Shown: one piece after another, positions 16,330 to 24,825 of the stretch
How the letters are laid out: each line of letters opens with the position of its first letter
Numbering within the stretch: the stretch's first letter is position 1
Source: JAVVHH01 sp965199665
Lineage (GTDB): Bacteria; Pseudomonadota; Alphaproteobacteria; Acetobacterales; Acetobacteraceae
DNA: 64,000 nucleotides
Reading direction: 5' to 3'
Assembly (NCBI GenBank): GCA_965199665.1
Contig: OZ241208.1
Location: 1,178,001-1,242,000, forward strand
Notes under the pieces: generated by a model
Seen by the model: only the letters and a program-made list of their open reading frames with translations
Databases searched by the model: none
Told to the model about the DNA's origin: nothing
Position numbers and translations under genes: made by a program

Positions 16330-17315
16330 TCCTCCTCACCCATACCGAGGAGGCCCGCGCGCTTTATTACGGCGCGCGGGCGCTGGCGGGACTACGCGCA
16401 CTGGGCGCGGTGCGGCTGAACGAGACCGGCGCGCCGCTGGCCGGCGCGGCGCTGATCGATGCGGCGCGCGGGACACGGATCATCGTGGCCGACCGGGCCG
16501 TGCCCGCCGATGCCGCGCTGTTCGACGCGCTGCCCGAGCTACAGGCGTTCTGCCGGGGCGCGGTGGACATCCGCACGGTCGACGTCGCGGCGGCGTCGGC
16601 GGCGGGGGTGTTGGTGACGCGGGCCTCGCCGGGCTTCGTGCCGGCGGTGTGCGAGCTGATCGTCGGGCTCGCGATCGATCTGTGCCGCGGCGTGTCGGAC
16701 GCGGTGGCGGCGCACCGGTCCGGCGAGCGGGCGCCGGTGCGCATGGGCCGCCAGATCGCAGGTTCGACGGTGGGGATCATCGGCCACGGCGCCATCGGGC
16801 GCGAGCTGGCGCGGCTGATGCGCGCGCTCGGCGCGACCGTGCTGGTCGCCGATCCCCATGCGAGCGGGGTGGAGACGGTCGAGTTGCCGAAGTTGCTGGC
16901 CGGCGCCGACCTGGTCGTCTGCCTCGCGGTGGCCAATGCGGACACGGCCAACCTGATGGACGCGGCGGCCTTTGCGCGGATGCGGCGGGGGGCGCTGTTC
17001 ATCAACGCCTCGCGGGGCGAACTGGTGGACGAGGCCGCGCTGGCCGATGCGTTGGATCGCGGGCAGCTGGCCGGCGTGGCGCTCGATGTCGGCCGCGACC
17101 GCGACCAGATGCCGAGTCTCGCGCTGGCGCGCCGGCCGGACGTGCTGGCCACGCCGCATATCGGCGGGCTGACCGGCCCGGCGGCGGAGCATCAGGCGCT
17201 GGAGACCGTCCGGCAGGTGGAAACGATCCTGGCGGGCCGCGTGCCGGAGGGCGCGGTCAACGCCCCCGCCGCCCGGCGGCTGTGGCCACCGGGCGGGGAG
17301 GGTGGTGTCAGTTGA
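16326..17315 (+). CDS. D-isomer-specific 2-hydroxyacid dehydrogenase, apparent CTG start
   Basis: The product is about 329 residues if translation starts at CTG 16326, which overlaps the preceding stop as CTGA. The frame is open upstream with no ATG, GTG or TTG; the first such codon (GTG 16410) would remove ILLTHTEEARALYYGARAL, the first strand-helix of the catalytic domain. The NAD site is VGIIGHGAIGREL (GxGxxG), and the catalytic Arg lies in NASRGELVDEAAL. The usual DVFxxEP acidic segment is replaced by DVGRDRDQMPS; the catalytic His follows in TPHIGG. The changed acidic segment may define a subfamily whose acid is an Asp (inference). It likely reduces or oxidises a 2-oxo/2-hydroxy acid from the importer region. 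Its end overlaps the convergent FKBP gene by 8 bases. Confidence 0.8.
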   Translation: MILLTHTEEARALYYGARALAGLRALGAVRLNETGAPLAGAALIDAARGTRIIVADRAVPADAALFDALPELQAFCRGAVDIRTVDVAAASAAGVLVTRASPGFVPAVCELIVGLAIDLCRGVSDAVAAHRSGERAPVRMGRQIAGSTVGIIGHGAIGRELARLMRALGATVLVADPHASGVETVELPKLLAGADLVVCLAVANADTANLMDAAAFARMRRGALFINASRGELVDEAALADALDRGQLAGVALDVGRDRDQMPSLALARRPDVLATPHIGGLTGPAAEHQALETVRQVETILAGRVPEGAVNAPAARRLWPPGGEGGVS

Positions 17316-17733
17316 TGCCGAGGAGCTCCACGTCGAACATCAGCGTCGCGCCCGGCGGGATGACGCCGCCGGCGCCGCGCTGACCGTAGCCGAGATCGGC
17401 CGGGATGATCAGCGTGCGCTTGCCGCCGACATGCATGGTGGCCACGCCCTGGTCCCAGCCGGCGATGACCATGCCCTCGCCGATACGGAAGCTGAACGGC
17501 TTGCCGCGGTCGCGCGAGCTGTCGAACTTGGCGCCCTTGGCGCCGTCCTTGTACAGCCAGCCCGTGTAGTGCACGTTGACGTTCTGCCCGGTGCGCGGCT
17601 CCGGCCCGGTGCCGACCACTTCGTCGTGGTATTGGAGGCCTGACGCGGTGGTCACATACTGGTCGGACGGGGCGGCGGATGCGGACATGGCGAGGCTCAA
17701 GGCTCCTGCGAGAACGGGAATGAAACGGCGCAT
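17308..17733 (-). CDS. Exported FKBP-type peptidyl-prolyl isomerase
   Basis: The product is 141 residues: a signal peptide (MRRFIPVLAGALSLAMSASA) and one FKBP domain. Active-site residues are recognisable: VHYTGWLYKDG, KFDSSRDRGKPFSF, the VIAGWDQGV segment whose Trp forms the pocket floor, and IPADLGYGQRGAGGVIPPGATLMFDVELL. It catalyses cis-trans isomerisation of X-Pro bonds and helps proteins fold in the periplasm. It stands alone on the minus strand, convergent with the dehydrogenase (8-base overlap) and divergent from the glycosylase gene. Confidence 0.95.
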   Translation of the reverse strand: MRRFIPVLAGALSLAMSASAAPSDQYVTTASGLQYHDEVVGTGPEPRTGQNVNVHYTGWLYKDGAKGAKFDSSRDRGKPFSFRIGEGMVIAGWDQGVATMHVGGKRTLIIPADLGYGQRGAGGVIPPGATLMFDVELLGIN

Positions 17734-17814
17734 GGGACGGCGCTCCGGGGGATGGGCCGCTTGGGTAGCGGGATCGGCGGGGGCTGGCTACCCGCGCCGG
17801 GTCACGACAAGGCG

Positions 17815-18459
17815 ATGACGGTGCTGGCCGCGCAGGCCGATTTGGAGAACGCGGTCGGGCGTCTGGTGGCGGCCGACGACCGGCTCGCGCCGGTGTTGGC
17901 GCGTGCCGGCATGCCGGCACTGCGCCGCCGCGAGCCGGGTTTCACGGGGCTCGCGCACATCGTCACCGGTCAGCAGCTTTCCACGGCGGCGGCGGCGGCG
18001 GTGTGGGGCCGGGTCGTCGCCGGGTTGGGGGCGGTGACGCCGGACACGGTGCTGGCGGCGAGCGACGAGGCGCTGGGCGGCTTGGGCCTCTCCCGCGCCA
18101 AGGTCCGCTCCATGAAGGCGATCGCCGCGGAGGTGACGGCCGGCCGGCTCGACCTGGACGCGCTCGCCACCCTCGCCGCCGACGCCGCGCACGGCGTGCT
18201 GACAGCGCTGCTCGGCATCGGACCGTGGACGGCCGACGTCTATCTGCTGTTCTGCCTCGGCCATGCCGATGCCTGGCCGGCGGGCGACCTGGCGGTGCAG
18301 GAGGCCGTGCGCGTCGGCTTGGGTCTGCCCGCGCGACCCGGCAACAAGCAGATGGCCGGGCTCGCCGAGCCCTGGCGCCCGTTCCGCGGAGCGGCGGCGC
18401 ACCTTTGGTGGGGTTACTACGCCGCCTTGAAGCAGCGCGAGGGCGTGCTGGTCGGTTGA
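17815..18459 (+). CDS. DNA-3-methyladenine glycosylase, AlkA/HhH-GPD type
   Basis: The product is 214 residues from ATG 17815. It has the HhH-GPD fold: GFTGLAHIVTGQQLSTAAAAAVWGRV, a helix-hairpin-helix around LLGIGPWTADVYLLF (132-146) and the catalytic Asp158 in PAGDLAVQEA. It removes alkylated bases (3-methyladenine and others) to start base-excision repair. It is shorter than E. coli AlkA, lacking that N-terminal domain, as in many alphaproteobacterial members. An upstream in-frame start would add 21 residues without family similarity. There is no neighbour of the adaptive-response (ada) type. Confidence 0.9.
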   Translation: MTVLAAQADLENAVGRLVAADDRLAPVLARAGMPALRRREPGFTGLAHIVTGQQLSTAAAAAVWGRVVAGLGAVTPDTVLAASDEALGGLGLSRAKVRSMKAIAAEVTAGRLDLDALATLAADAAHGVLTALLGIGPWTADVYLLFCLGHADAWPAGDLAVQEAVRVGLGLPARPGNKQMAGLAEPWRPFRGAAAHLWWGYYAALKQREGVLVG

Positions 18460-18617
18460 TCGTGCGGCCCGGACCACGTCCGGCTTGCAGGAGCGGATCT
18501 GGACAAATGACGTCGCGGCCGGACGTTTCGCGCAAAGATCGGCAGCGCAGGCCGCCGAAAGGCTGGGCAACGAGCGAGCGCTGCGGGAGCATGTGGTTCC
18601 ATCGGGAAGGGCCCGCC

Positions 18618-19052
18618 ATGAACCGCATCGCCTCGATCAACGCTTCGCTGAGCGCAGGCGGGGGTGCCCTGTTGGCGATCGGCGGCATCCTCGGCCTGCT
18701 GCTCGGGGCGGGCTGCGTGGCCGACACCATGCGGCGCTACGTCGGCCAGGACATCAGCGCCGTGATGCTGGCGTATGGACCGCCCATCGGTCAGTTCGAC
18801 CTCGGCGGCGGCGAGCGCGCCTTCCAGTGGAGCCGCATCACGGTCGACACGACGCCGGAGACCGCGGTGGAGACGACGACCCGGGACCGTCGGGGTCGCC
18901 GAACCACCACCACGCAATTCGTCGGCGGTGGCGAGACGGTCAGCCGCTGCCTCTACACCTTCGTCACGACGTGGAACGCCTCGCGCCAGCGCTGGGTCGT
19001 GACCGCCTTCCAGCCGCCCACGCTCGATTGCGCCATCGGCGATCTGAGCTGA
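18618..19052 (+). CDS. Putative exported/lipoprotein of unknown function
   Basis: The product is 144 residues. A hydrophobic N-terminus (ALLAIGGILGLLLGAGCVADTMRR) ends in GAGC, a near-lipobox, so it may be lipid-modified. The mature part holds YVGQDISAVMLAYGPPIGQFDLGGGERAFQW, a Thr/Arg-rich stretch (ETTTRDRRGRRTTTTQF), then a conserved-looking CLYTFVTTWNASRQRWVVTAFQPPTLDC with two Cys that could pair. I recognise no named domain; the layout resembles small outer-membrane-assembly-type lipoproteins, but this is only a resemblance. The start is supported by GGGAAGG. It stands alone; the 158 bases upstream show nothing I can name. Confidence 0.6.
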   Translation: MNRIASINASLSAGGGALLAIGGILGLLLGAGCVADTMRRYVGQDISAVMLAYGPPIGQFDLGGGERAFQWSRITVDTTPETAVETTTRDRRGRRTTTTQFVGGGETVSRCLYTFVTTWNASRQRWVVTAFQPPTLDCAIGDLS

Positions 19053-19186
19053 CGCCGCCGATCTGTTGCGAGATGGCTGAACGGCAGCGTTCTCTGGTCG
19101 GCGGTCCCGACGAAAGCGGTGGGCGTCGACCGTTCGGATGATGCGGCAGCGCCGGCCGGTGCTCACCCTCGGCTCGGAGGTGGCAC

Positions 19187-20368
19187 ATGATCCTAAACGG
19201 CAGACGACAGATGCTCGGCAGCGCATCGCTTCTTATTGGCTCCGGTGCGGTGGCGCGCGCGCAAGGCGCCGAGGTCCGGGACGGACGCGCCGCGGGGGAA
19301 AGTACCGCGCCGGCGTCAGGACCGTTGGCGACCCTGCCGCGCAAACCCGGTGAAGCGCCCGCTTTCACCGCCTCACTCGATCGGGCGCCGCCGAAGCACA
19401 CCTCCGGCGGTTGGGCGCGCGAAGTGACCAGCCGGACGCTGCCGCTGGCGACCAACATCGCCGGCGCCCATCTGTGCCTCAATCCGGGCGGCTGCCGGGA
19501 GATGCACTGGCACAACTCCGACGAGTGGGCGATCGTGCTGAGCGGTCACGGCCAGGTCACCGCCGTCGACACCGCTGGCGAGATGGAGATCGTCAACGTG
19601 GCGCCCGGCGATCTCTGGTACTTTCCGCGCGGCCATGCGCACGCCATCCAGACCCTTGGCGAAGAGCCGTTGCACGCGATCCTGGCCTTCAACGACGGCC
19701 TCTACGGGGAGCATGGCACGTTCGGCCTATCGGATTGGATGAGCCGTCTGCCGCCCGGCGAGTTGGCGCAGGCGCTGAACGTATCGCCGTTCTCCGTCAC
19801 GGGGCTGCCGCAAGGTGAGACCTACATCATGCAGGGCGAGACCCTGTCGCTGGCGGGCGCCGAAGCCCAGGCGGAGCGACCGTGGCCGGCCGCGCGCAGC
19901 CATCGGTTCCGCATCTCCAAGGCCCCCCCTCGTTTCATGTCGGGCTGCGGAACCATGCGCGTCGCGGGGCGCGGCGAGTTCCCCCTCTCCGCCATGACCG
20001 GCGTGGTGCTGTTCCTGCAGCCCGGCGCCACGCAGTCGCCGCATTGGCACTCGGAGGCGGACGAGTGGCATTACGTCGTCCAGGGCAAGGCGCGCTTCAC
20101 CCTGTTCGGCCCGGACAAGCACCTGGCCGTTGCCGAGATCGGCCCCGGCGACTGCGCCTACATCCCGGCCAATAGCGGCCACTTCCTGCGCAATGCGGGC
20201 GACACTTCGTTGCAGGTCGTCAGCGTGCTGAACGGGGCCAGCTACGAGACCGCCAGCATCTCCGACTGGCTGCGGCAGGCCCCCGCCCATCTGCTCACGA
20301 ACAATCTCGGCATCGAACGCTGGCTGGTGCCGCAATTCCCGGCCACCGATCCCATCGTATCGGGTTAG
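19187..20368 (+). CDS. Tat-exported bicupin, oxalate-decarboxylase family
   Basis: The product is 393 residues. The N-terminus NGRRQMLGSASLLIGSGAVARAQG is a twin-arginine signal, so the folded metalloprotein is exported. Two cupin domains each keep the metal ligands: domain 1 EMHWHNSDEWAIVLSG with His in FPRGHAHAI; domain 2 SPHWHSEADEWHYVVQG with His in IPANSGHFLRN. The family includes oxalate decarboxylase/oxidase, using Mn2+. The lid residues that distinguish the two activities I cannot place. Start 19187 follows a GGAGG ribosome-binding site. It converges on the acyltransferase gene with a single base between the stops. Confidence 0.85.
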   Translation: MILNGRRQMLGSASLLIGSGAVARAQGAEVRDGRAAGESTAPASGPLATLPRKPGEAPAFTASLDRAPPKHTSGGWAREVTSRTLPLATNIAGAHLCLNPGGCREMHWHNSDEWAIVLSGHGQVTAVDTAGEMEIVNVAPGDLWYFPRGHAHAIQTLGEEPLHAILAFNDGLYGEHGTFGLSDWMSRLPPGELAQALNVSPFSVTGLPQGETYIMQGETLSLAGAEAQAERPWPAARSHRFRISKAPPRFMSGCGTMRVAGRGEFPLSAMTGVVLFLQPGATQSPHWHSEADEWHYVVQGKARFTLFGPDKHLAVAEIGPGDCAYIPANSGHFLRNAGDTSLQVVSVLNGASYETASISDWLRQAPAHLLTNNLGIERWLVPQFPATDPIVSG

Positions 20369-20369
20369 G

Positions 20370-21494
20370 TCAGACCGTCTCGGCCGGGATCGGGGCGAGG
20401 TGGCTCCGGTCCCGGGCGGCGAACGCCCGGAGCAGGGCCCGCTGCGCGGGTCGCTCGATATACCGCCGGGTCACAGTCGCCAGGCCGATCGCGACTGCCA
20501 CGCAGCACGCCACCGCCAGCACCCAGGCTTGTGGACCGGCGACCCGTCCGAACTGCGCGGCCAGCGCGTCGCGGAGCGGCATGAGCGTGATGTGTATGAG
20601 GTAGATCGAGTAGGAGATCCGGCCGAGATGGAGCAGCGGGGCCGACCGGAGCGCGGCGGACACGACGGACGTCTCGAACGACAACCCGAGCACGAGGGCG
20701 GCGCACGCCACCACGGACAGGAGGTCCAAGATCGGCTCCTGCAGGAACAGGAACAGCAGCAGCAGGATGCCGAGCTGGCACCCGTTTCCACTCACGACGC
20801 GCAGGGCCGGCACGCGCGAGCGCAGGCGCCAGCAATACATGCCGATCGCGAACTCCCCGACGCAGCGGGCGACCGCGCCGAGACCGGTGATCGTGTTGAC
20901 CGCACCCGGAAACGGCACGTCGAAGAGCTGGCCGAAGCAGATCGCGGCATAGATCACGGCCGCCAGGCCCAACCCCGCCACCCCGGCGGCCCATTGCCAC
21001 GAGCGGCCCAGAAGCAGGGGCAGCAGCGCCGGGAACAGCAGGTTGGCGAGCCACTCCGTGCTGATCGACCAGGCCGGTCCGTTCAAGCTCGACCCGGGCC
21101 ACGCCCAGGTCTGCACCGCCAGCAGGTTGGCGGCCAAGGCTGGCGCCGAGGTGTCAGGGTGGAGGAAGGTCAGCCAGCCGAGCCGACAGAGCCCGAAACA
21201 GACCAGCGTCGTGAGCGCATACATCGGATACAGCCGCGCGACCCGGCGTGCGACGAACAACCGGTAGCTCCGTCCCGCCGGCAGATGCTGGAATCGCCGC
21301 TCGTAGGTCATGGCCAGGATGAAGCCGCTGAGGACCATGAACATGTCCACGGCCACGTACATGTGCGGGAGCATGGTGAGCGGGAACGACGCGCTGAAGT
21401 CGACCTGCGCCAGATGATCCACCATGACCAGGGTGGCGGCGACGCCCCGCAGCCCGGTCAGCGACGGGAGTTCCCCGTTGGACGTCGACGCCAT
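20370..21494 (-). CDS. Acyltransferase-3 (OafA/YrhL) integral membrane protein
   Basis: The product is 374 residues with about ten membrane helices. Family motifs: SLTGLRGVAATLVMVDHLAQ at the N-terminus (catalytic-type His), MFMVLSGFILAM, the basic loop RRVARLYPMYALT and GRISYSIYLIHITLM. These enzymes move acyl groups (often O-acetyl) onto sugars of surface polysaccharides or lipids. It lacks the C-terminal SGNH domain of larger relatives. Its ATG overlaps the LuxR-type regulator stop (TGATG), so regulator and enzyme are probably cotranslated; a TTG one codon earlier is also possible. Confidence 0.9.
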   Translation of the reverse strand: MASTSNGELPSLTGLRGVAATLVMVDHLAQVDFSASFPLTMLPHMYVAVDMFMVLSGFILAMTYERRFQHLPAGRSYRLFVARRVARLYPMYALTTLVCFGLCRLGWLTFLHPDTSAPALAANLLAVQTWAWPGSSLNGPAWSISTEWLANLLFPALLPLLLGRSWQWAAGVAGLGLAAVIYAAICFGQLFDVPFPGAVNTITGLGAVARCVGEFAIGMYCWRLRSRVPALRVVSGNGCQLGILLLLFLFLQEPILDLLSVVACAALVLGLSFETSVVSAALRSAPLLHLGRISYSIYLIHITLMPLRDALAAQFGRVAGPQAWVLAVACCVAVAIGLATVTRRYIERPAQRALLRAFAARDRSHLAPIPAETV

Positions 21495-22771
21495 CAAGCA
21501 GTCCGGTCGGTCCAGGATGCGACGCCGGCCTGGACGAGACCGACGAGTTCCGCCTGTCGATTGGTGCCGGTTTTCTGGAAGATCTTGTCCAGATGACTAT
21601 GGGCCGTGGATCGCGAGATCCCGAGCTGGCGGGCGACCGCGGTGAGCCCTTTGCCGTTCGTCAGCGCCGATAGCACGCGCGCCTCGGCCGGGGTCAGCCC
21701 GTACTCCTCCGCCAGCTTGGCGATGTCCGGCATGCTGAACAGCATCATGCACCGGGCCCGTCCCGCCCCGTCGTCGCCCAGGGCATTCCAGCCCATCTCG
21801 GTGGCCGGCAGGGGTGACAGCCGAACCGTCAATTGGCGGTCGCCGGTCGGATACGGCAAACAGATGTGGCTGCCGCGGGACCGGCCGGCCTGTCCGAGCG
21901 CAGCGGTCAGCGCTGCCTGAAAATCCCGGTCCGCCGCCGGGTCGCGAACGACGATCTTGCCCGCGAGGCACCGGAACGGTCCTTCCTTCGCGGCGTCGAA
22001 CAACTGGCTGAGCCGCGCGTTGGCGAACACGATGCGCTTGTCCTCGTCGACCAGCGCGGCCCCGCATGGCAGCGCTTCCAGCATGTTCCGGAAGTCGTCA
22101 TGGCCGGCTCCCGCCCGTTGCAGCCGCACGTTGACCGCCATGGCGTGCACGAGGTGGGGCGCCAGGCGCGACAGGAGCGCCCGGCCGTCGGTCGTGACCT
22201 CGCCCGCGCCGTCGGGCCGGACGAGCGTGAGCGGGACGTAGGCGGTTTCCGTGCGGTGGATCACCACGGTGATGGGGCTGCATAGCCCTTGCGGCCGCGC
22301 CCAGCCGTTGAAGAAGTCCGAGCGCCGGAACACGTCGGGCGCCACGACGTCCCGGTTGGCCACCACGAACCCGGCCTGCATCCGGGCCTCGATCTGGAAC
22401 AGCGGGTTCATCGGCAGGAAGTGCTCGAAGGATTTCGCGACATGGTCGGGGTCGAACCCGAAATAGGTGAGGGGAGTGCCCTGCCGGGTGGCGGGTCGTT
22501 CCACCGTCAGCCCGCCCGCCACGCAATCCGTGAGCGAGGCTAGTTGGCGCAACACGCCATCCCACTGCGGCGGCGACAGCGCGGCCGCATGGATGGCGTC
22601 CAGGACGCTCGAGGTCTTTCCCGCCTCCAACATACGCCTCAACTCCCCGCCTGCGTCCCGATCGCCTTGTTCAGCTTTTACCAGGGTGCCGAACGGGACC
22701 TCCACCGTTTGGGTGATGCCGCTCGAATCTTTCTGTGATGGAACGATAAGGGAAAGGCAGGGACAAGTCAT
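21494..22771 (-). CDS. LuxR-family regulator with PAS-like sensor region
   Basis: The product is 425 residues from ATG 22771; ATG 22633 is an alternative that would trim 46 residues. The C-terminal helix-turn-helix is clear: YGLTPAEARVLSALTNGKGLTAVARQLGISRSTAHSHLDKIFQKTG, with the conserved spacing of LuxR DNA-binding domains. The middle contains a PAS-like segment (MLEALPCGAALVDEDKRIVFANARLSQLF). The N-terminal part (DAIHAAALSPPQWDGVLRQLASL) is typical of a group of alphaproteobacterial LuxR regulators of unknown ligand. It is the first gene of a two-gene unit with the acyltransferase and is divergent from the LysE-type exporter. Confidence 0.85.
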   Translation of the reverse strand: MTCPCLSLIVPSQKDSSGITQTVEVPFGTLVKAEQGDRDAGGELRRMLEAGKTSSVLDAIHAAALSPPQWDGVLRQLASLTDCVAGGLTVERPATRQGTPLTYFGFDPDHVAKSFEHFLPMNPLFQIEARMQAGFVVANRDVVAPDVFRRSDFFNGWARPQGLCSPITVVIHRTETAYVPLTLVRPDGAGEVTTDGRALLSRLAPHLVHAMAVNVRLQRAGAGHDDFRNMLEALPCGAALVDEDKRIVFANARLSQLFDAAKEGPFRCLAGKIVVRDPAADRDFQAALTAALGQAGRSRGSHICLPYPTGDRQLTVRLSPLPATEMGWNALGDDGAGRARCMMLFSMPDIAKLAEEYGLTPAEARVLSALTNGKGLTAVARQLGISRSTAHSHLDKIFQKTGTNRQAELVGLVQAGVASWTDRTA

Positions 22772-22861
22772 GGTTGAATCGCCTCGGCATCGGCCACGGA
22801 ATGCGCGCACACGGAGGCCCGCCCGTCCGACGTCAGCCCAGCCCCGCACACGGTAGTCGCC

Positions 22862-23461
22862 GTGTTCCAGTCCGTGTTGGCCGGCGCGACACTTGGCTTG
22901 ACGGTCGCGATGCCGTTCGGACCGGTCGGCCTGCTTTGCGTCCAACGCAGCCTCTTGTCAGGGGCCAGGTTGGGCATCGCCACGGGCCTCGGCGTCGGGG
23001 TGGTGCATGTGCTCTATGCGACGCTGGCGATGCTCGGCGCGAGCACGATCGCCGCGGAGTTGATCGCCTGGGGTTACCTGACGCGCTATCTGACCTGTTC
23101 GCTTCTGATCGCTCTCGGCCTCTGCGTGCTGAGGCGTGCACCGCCCCCCACGACCGTCCCGCGCGCGATCAAGACCCCGATGGCATTCGCGTCCGGCTTC
23201 GCCGTGGCGATCTGCAACCCGCTCACGGTCATGCCGTATCTGCTGTTCGCGTCCAGCGCCGCTGCGTTGGAGATGGGCTCGGCCGTGTTGATGGCCTGGT
23301 CCATCGCCGGCGTGTTTCTCGGCACCGCCGGTTGGTATTGCCTCATCAGCGGGGGCGCAGCTGCGTTCCGGTCCAGCCTTCCGCCGGGCGCCGTGCGCGG
23401 GCTGAACCGCGTTGCGGGCGGCATGCTGATCGGGTTCGGGCTGCTCGTGCTGTGCCGGTAG
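22862..23461 (+). CDS. LysE/RhtB-family exporter
   Basis: The product is 199 residues, about six membrane helices. The N-terminus FQSVLAGATLGLTVAMPFGPVGLLCVQRSL contains the LysE-family PGPVG-like motif (FGPVG), followed by GARLGIATGLGVGVVHVLYA; FASGFAVAICNPLTVMPYLLFAS is the repeated Asn-Pro segment. Members export amino acids or small metabolites. The start is a GTG at 22862. It is divergent from the LuxR regulator across 90 bases, so that regulator may control it (inference). Confidence 0.85.
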   Translation: MFQSVLAGATLGLTVAMPFGPVGLLCVQRSLLSGARLGIATGLGVGVVHVLYATLAMLGASTIAAELIAWGYLTRYLTCSLLIALGLCVLRRAPPPTTVPRAIKTPMAFASGFAVAICNPLTVMPYLLFASSAAALEMGSAVLMAWSIAGVFLGTAGWYCLISGGAAAFRSSLPPGAVRGLNRVAGGMLIGFGLLVLCR

Positions 23462-23511
23462 CCCGACCAGCGGACGCGCCGGGAGATGCTGTCCGCATTG
23501 CGAGGCGCCGT

Positions 23512-23585
23512 TGGCTGGGGGACCTGGATTCGAACCAAGGCCATCCGAGTCAGAGTCGGAGGTTCTACCGCTAAACTATCCCCCA
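23512..23585 (-). tRNA. tRNA-Gln (anticodon CTG)
   Basis: On the minus strand from 23585 to 23512 a full cloverleaf can be drawn. Acceptor TGGGGGA pairs with TCCCCCA; the anticodon stem TCCGA/TCGGA encloses loop CTCTGAC with anticodon CTG; the T arm CTTGG-TTCGAAT-CCAGG is intact; discriminator G and an encoded CCA end follow. The U1-A72 first pair and G73 are typical of bacterial tRNA-Gln. It reads CAG codons, common in this GC-rich genome. Confidence 0.95.
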
Positions 23586-23609
23586 GCGGCGCGCCGAAGC
23601 GGGCGGGTG

Positions 23610-23636
23610 ATTAGCATGCGGGGGTGGGGGTCGCAA
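23610..23636 (-). promoter_or_regulatory. Possible promoter of tRNA-Gln
   Basis: On the minus strand TTGCGA (23636-23631) and GCTAAT (23615-23610) are separated by 15 bases, with the -10-like box 24 bases before the tRNA 5' end. Each matches four of six sigma-70 consensus bases, but the spacer is shorter than ideal. Confidence 0.3.
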
Positions 23637-23729
23637 CCGGGTGTCGGCGCGATCGTGACAAATCCGCGGCAGAAGACGCTCGACGCGCTCGGGCGAAGCG
23701 CTCACACTTCCCGGTGGAAGGGCCAAAAC

Positions 23730-24818
23730 ATGGCGAGCATGGCGGCCGATCGGGCCGAGCAGACACATATCCGCCAAATGGCGGGCGAGGCGGGTGGCTT
23801 TGCCGGGATCGATCTCGGCACCAACAACTGCCGGTTGCTGGTCGGCGTTCCGCACGGGAGCCACTTCCGCGTCGTCGACAGCTATAGCCGCGCCGTCCGC
23901 CTGGGCGAGGGGCTGCACGAGCAGGGCCTGCTCAGCCCGGCCGCCCAGGCCCGCACGCTCGCCGCGCTCCATGCCATCACCGCGCGGCTGAAGCGGCGCC
24001 CCATCCGCAGCGTCCGCGCCGTCGCCACGGAAGCGTGCCGCCAGGCTCGCAACGGGCGCGAGTTCCTGGCCGAGGTCACCGCGCAGACCGGGTTGCGGTT
24101 CGATCTGATCTCGACGCGCGAGGAGGCCGAGCTCACCATCGAGAGCTGCGCGCCGTTGCTGGCCGGATCCGGCCGCCGCGCCCTGCTGTTCGACATTGGC
24201 GGCGGCTCGACCGAATTGGCCTGGGTGCGGCTGGGCGGCGAGGCGCCGGAGCTGATCGGCTACGACAGCCTGCCCATCGGCGTGGTGACGTTGGCCGAAC
24301 GGTTCGGCCGGGCAATCTTCACGCCGGAGGGCTTCGCGGAAACGGTGGAGACCATCAAGGAACGCTTGCAGCATTTCGAGCAGGTGCATTGCATCGGCCA
24401 CGAGATGCGCCTCGGCGGCGTGCGCCTGCTGGGCACCAGCGGCACGGTGACGACGCTGGCCGGCGTGGTGCTCAAGCTCGACCGCTACCGCCGGCCCCTG
24501 GTCGATGGGGTGGAGCTCAGCACGGCGGCGGCGGCGGACGCGGTGGCCCTGTTGCAGCGCCTCGGCCGGGCGGGCCTCGCCGCGCATCCCTGCGTCGGGC
24601 CCGACCGGCTCGAGTTCGTGCTGCCGGGTTGCGCCGTGTTCGAGGCGATCCGGCAGACCTGGCCGATGGCCGAGGTGATGGCGGCCGATCGCGGGCTGCG
24701 CGAAGGCATGCTGCTGCGGATGATGCGTGCCGCCCGCACGCCGGCGCACACGCCGTCGTATCGGCCGTTGGCCATGCGGGGCGGGCGTGCGACGGTGCGG
24801 CCGCCACAGCCGGTCTGA
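23730..24818 (+). CDS. Ppx/GppA-family phosphatase
   Basis: The product is 362 residues from ATG 23730, with GGAAGGGCC upstream. Actin-like ATPase-fold motifs: GIDLGTNNCRLLVG (phosphate 1), the TEACRQARNG segment, the catalytic-type Glu in STREEAELTIE, LLFDIGGGSTELAW (phosphate 2) and GTSGTVTTLAGV. Family members degrade polyphosphate or convert pppGpp to ppGpp. It lacks the long C-terminal domain of E. coli Ppx, as in short alphaproteobacterial types. The next gene, rlmE, starts 7 bases after its stop; this pairing is common in alphaproteobacteria. Confidence 0.9.
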   Translation: MASMAADRAEQTHIRQMAGEAGGFAGIDLGTNNCRLLVGVPHGSHFRVVDSYSRAVRLGEGLHEQGLLSPAAQARTLAALHAITARLKRRPIRSVRAVATEACRQARNGREFLAEVTAQTGLRFDLISTREEAELTIESCAPLLAGSGRRALLFDIGGGSTELAWVRLGGEAPELIGYDSLPIGVVTLAERFGRAIFTPEGFAETVETIKERLQHFEQVHCIGHEMRLGGVRLLGTSGTVTTLAGVVLKLDRYRRPLVDGVELSTAAAADAVALLQRLGRAGLAAHPCVGPDRLEFVLPGCAVFEAIRQTWPMAEVMAADRGLREGMLLRMMRAARTPAHTPSYRPLAMRGGRATVRPPQPV

Positions 24819-24825
24819 TTTCTCC

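Noticed and set aside
23511..23729. 5' extension of the Ppx/GppA frame through the tRNA region
   Set aside because: The extension is antisense tRNA-Gln sequence; the real start with a ribosome-binding site is at 23730.
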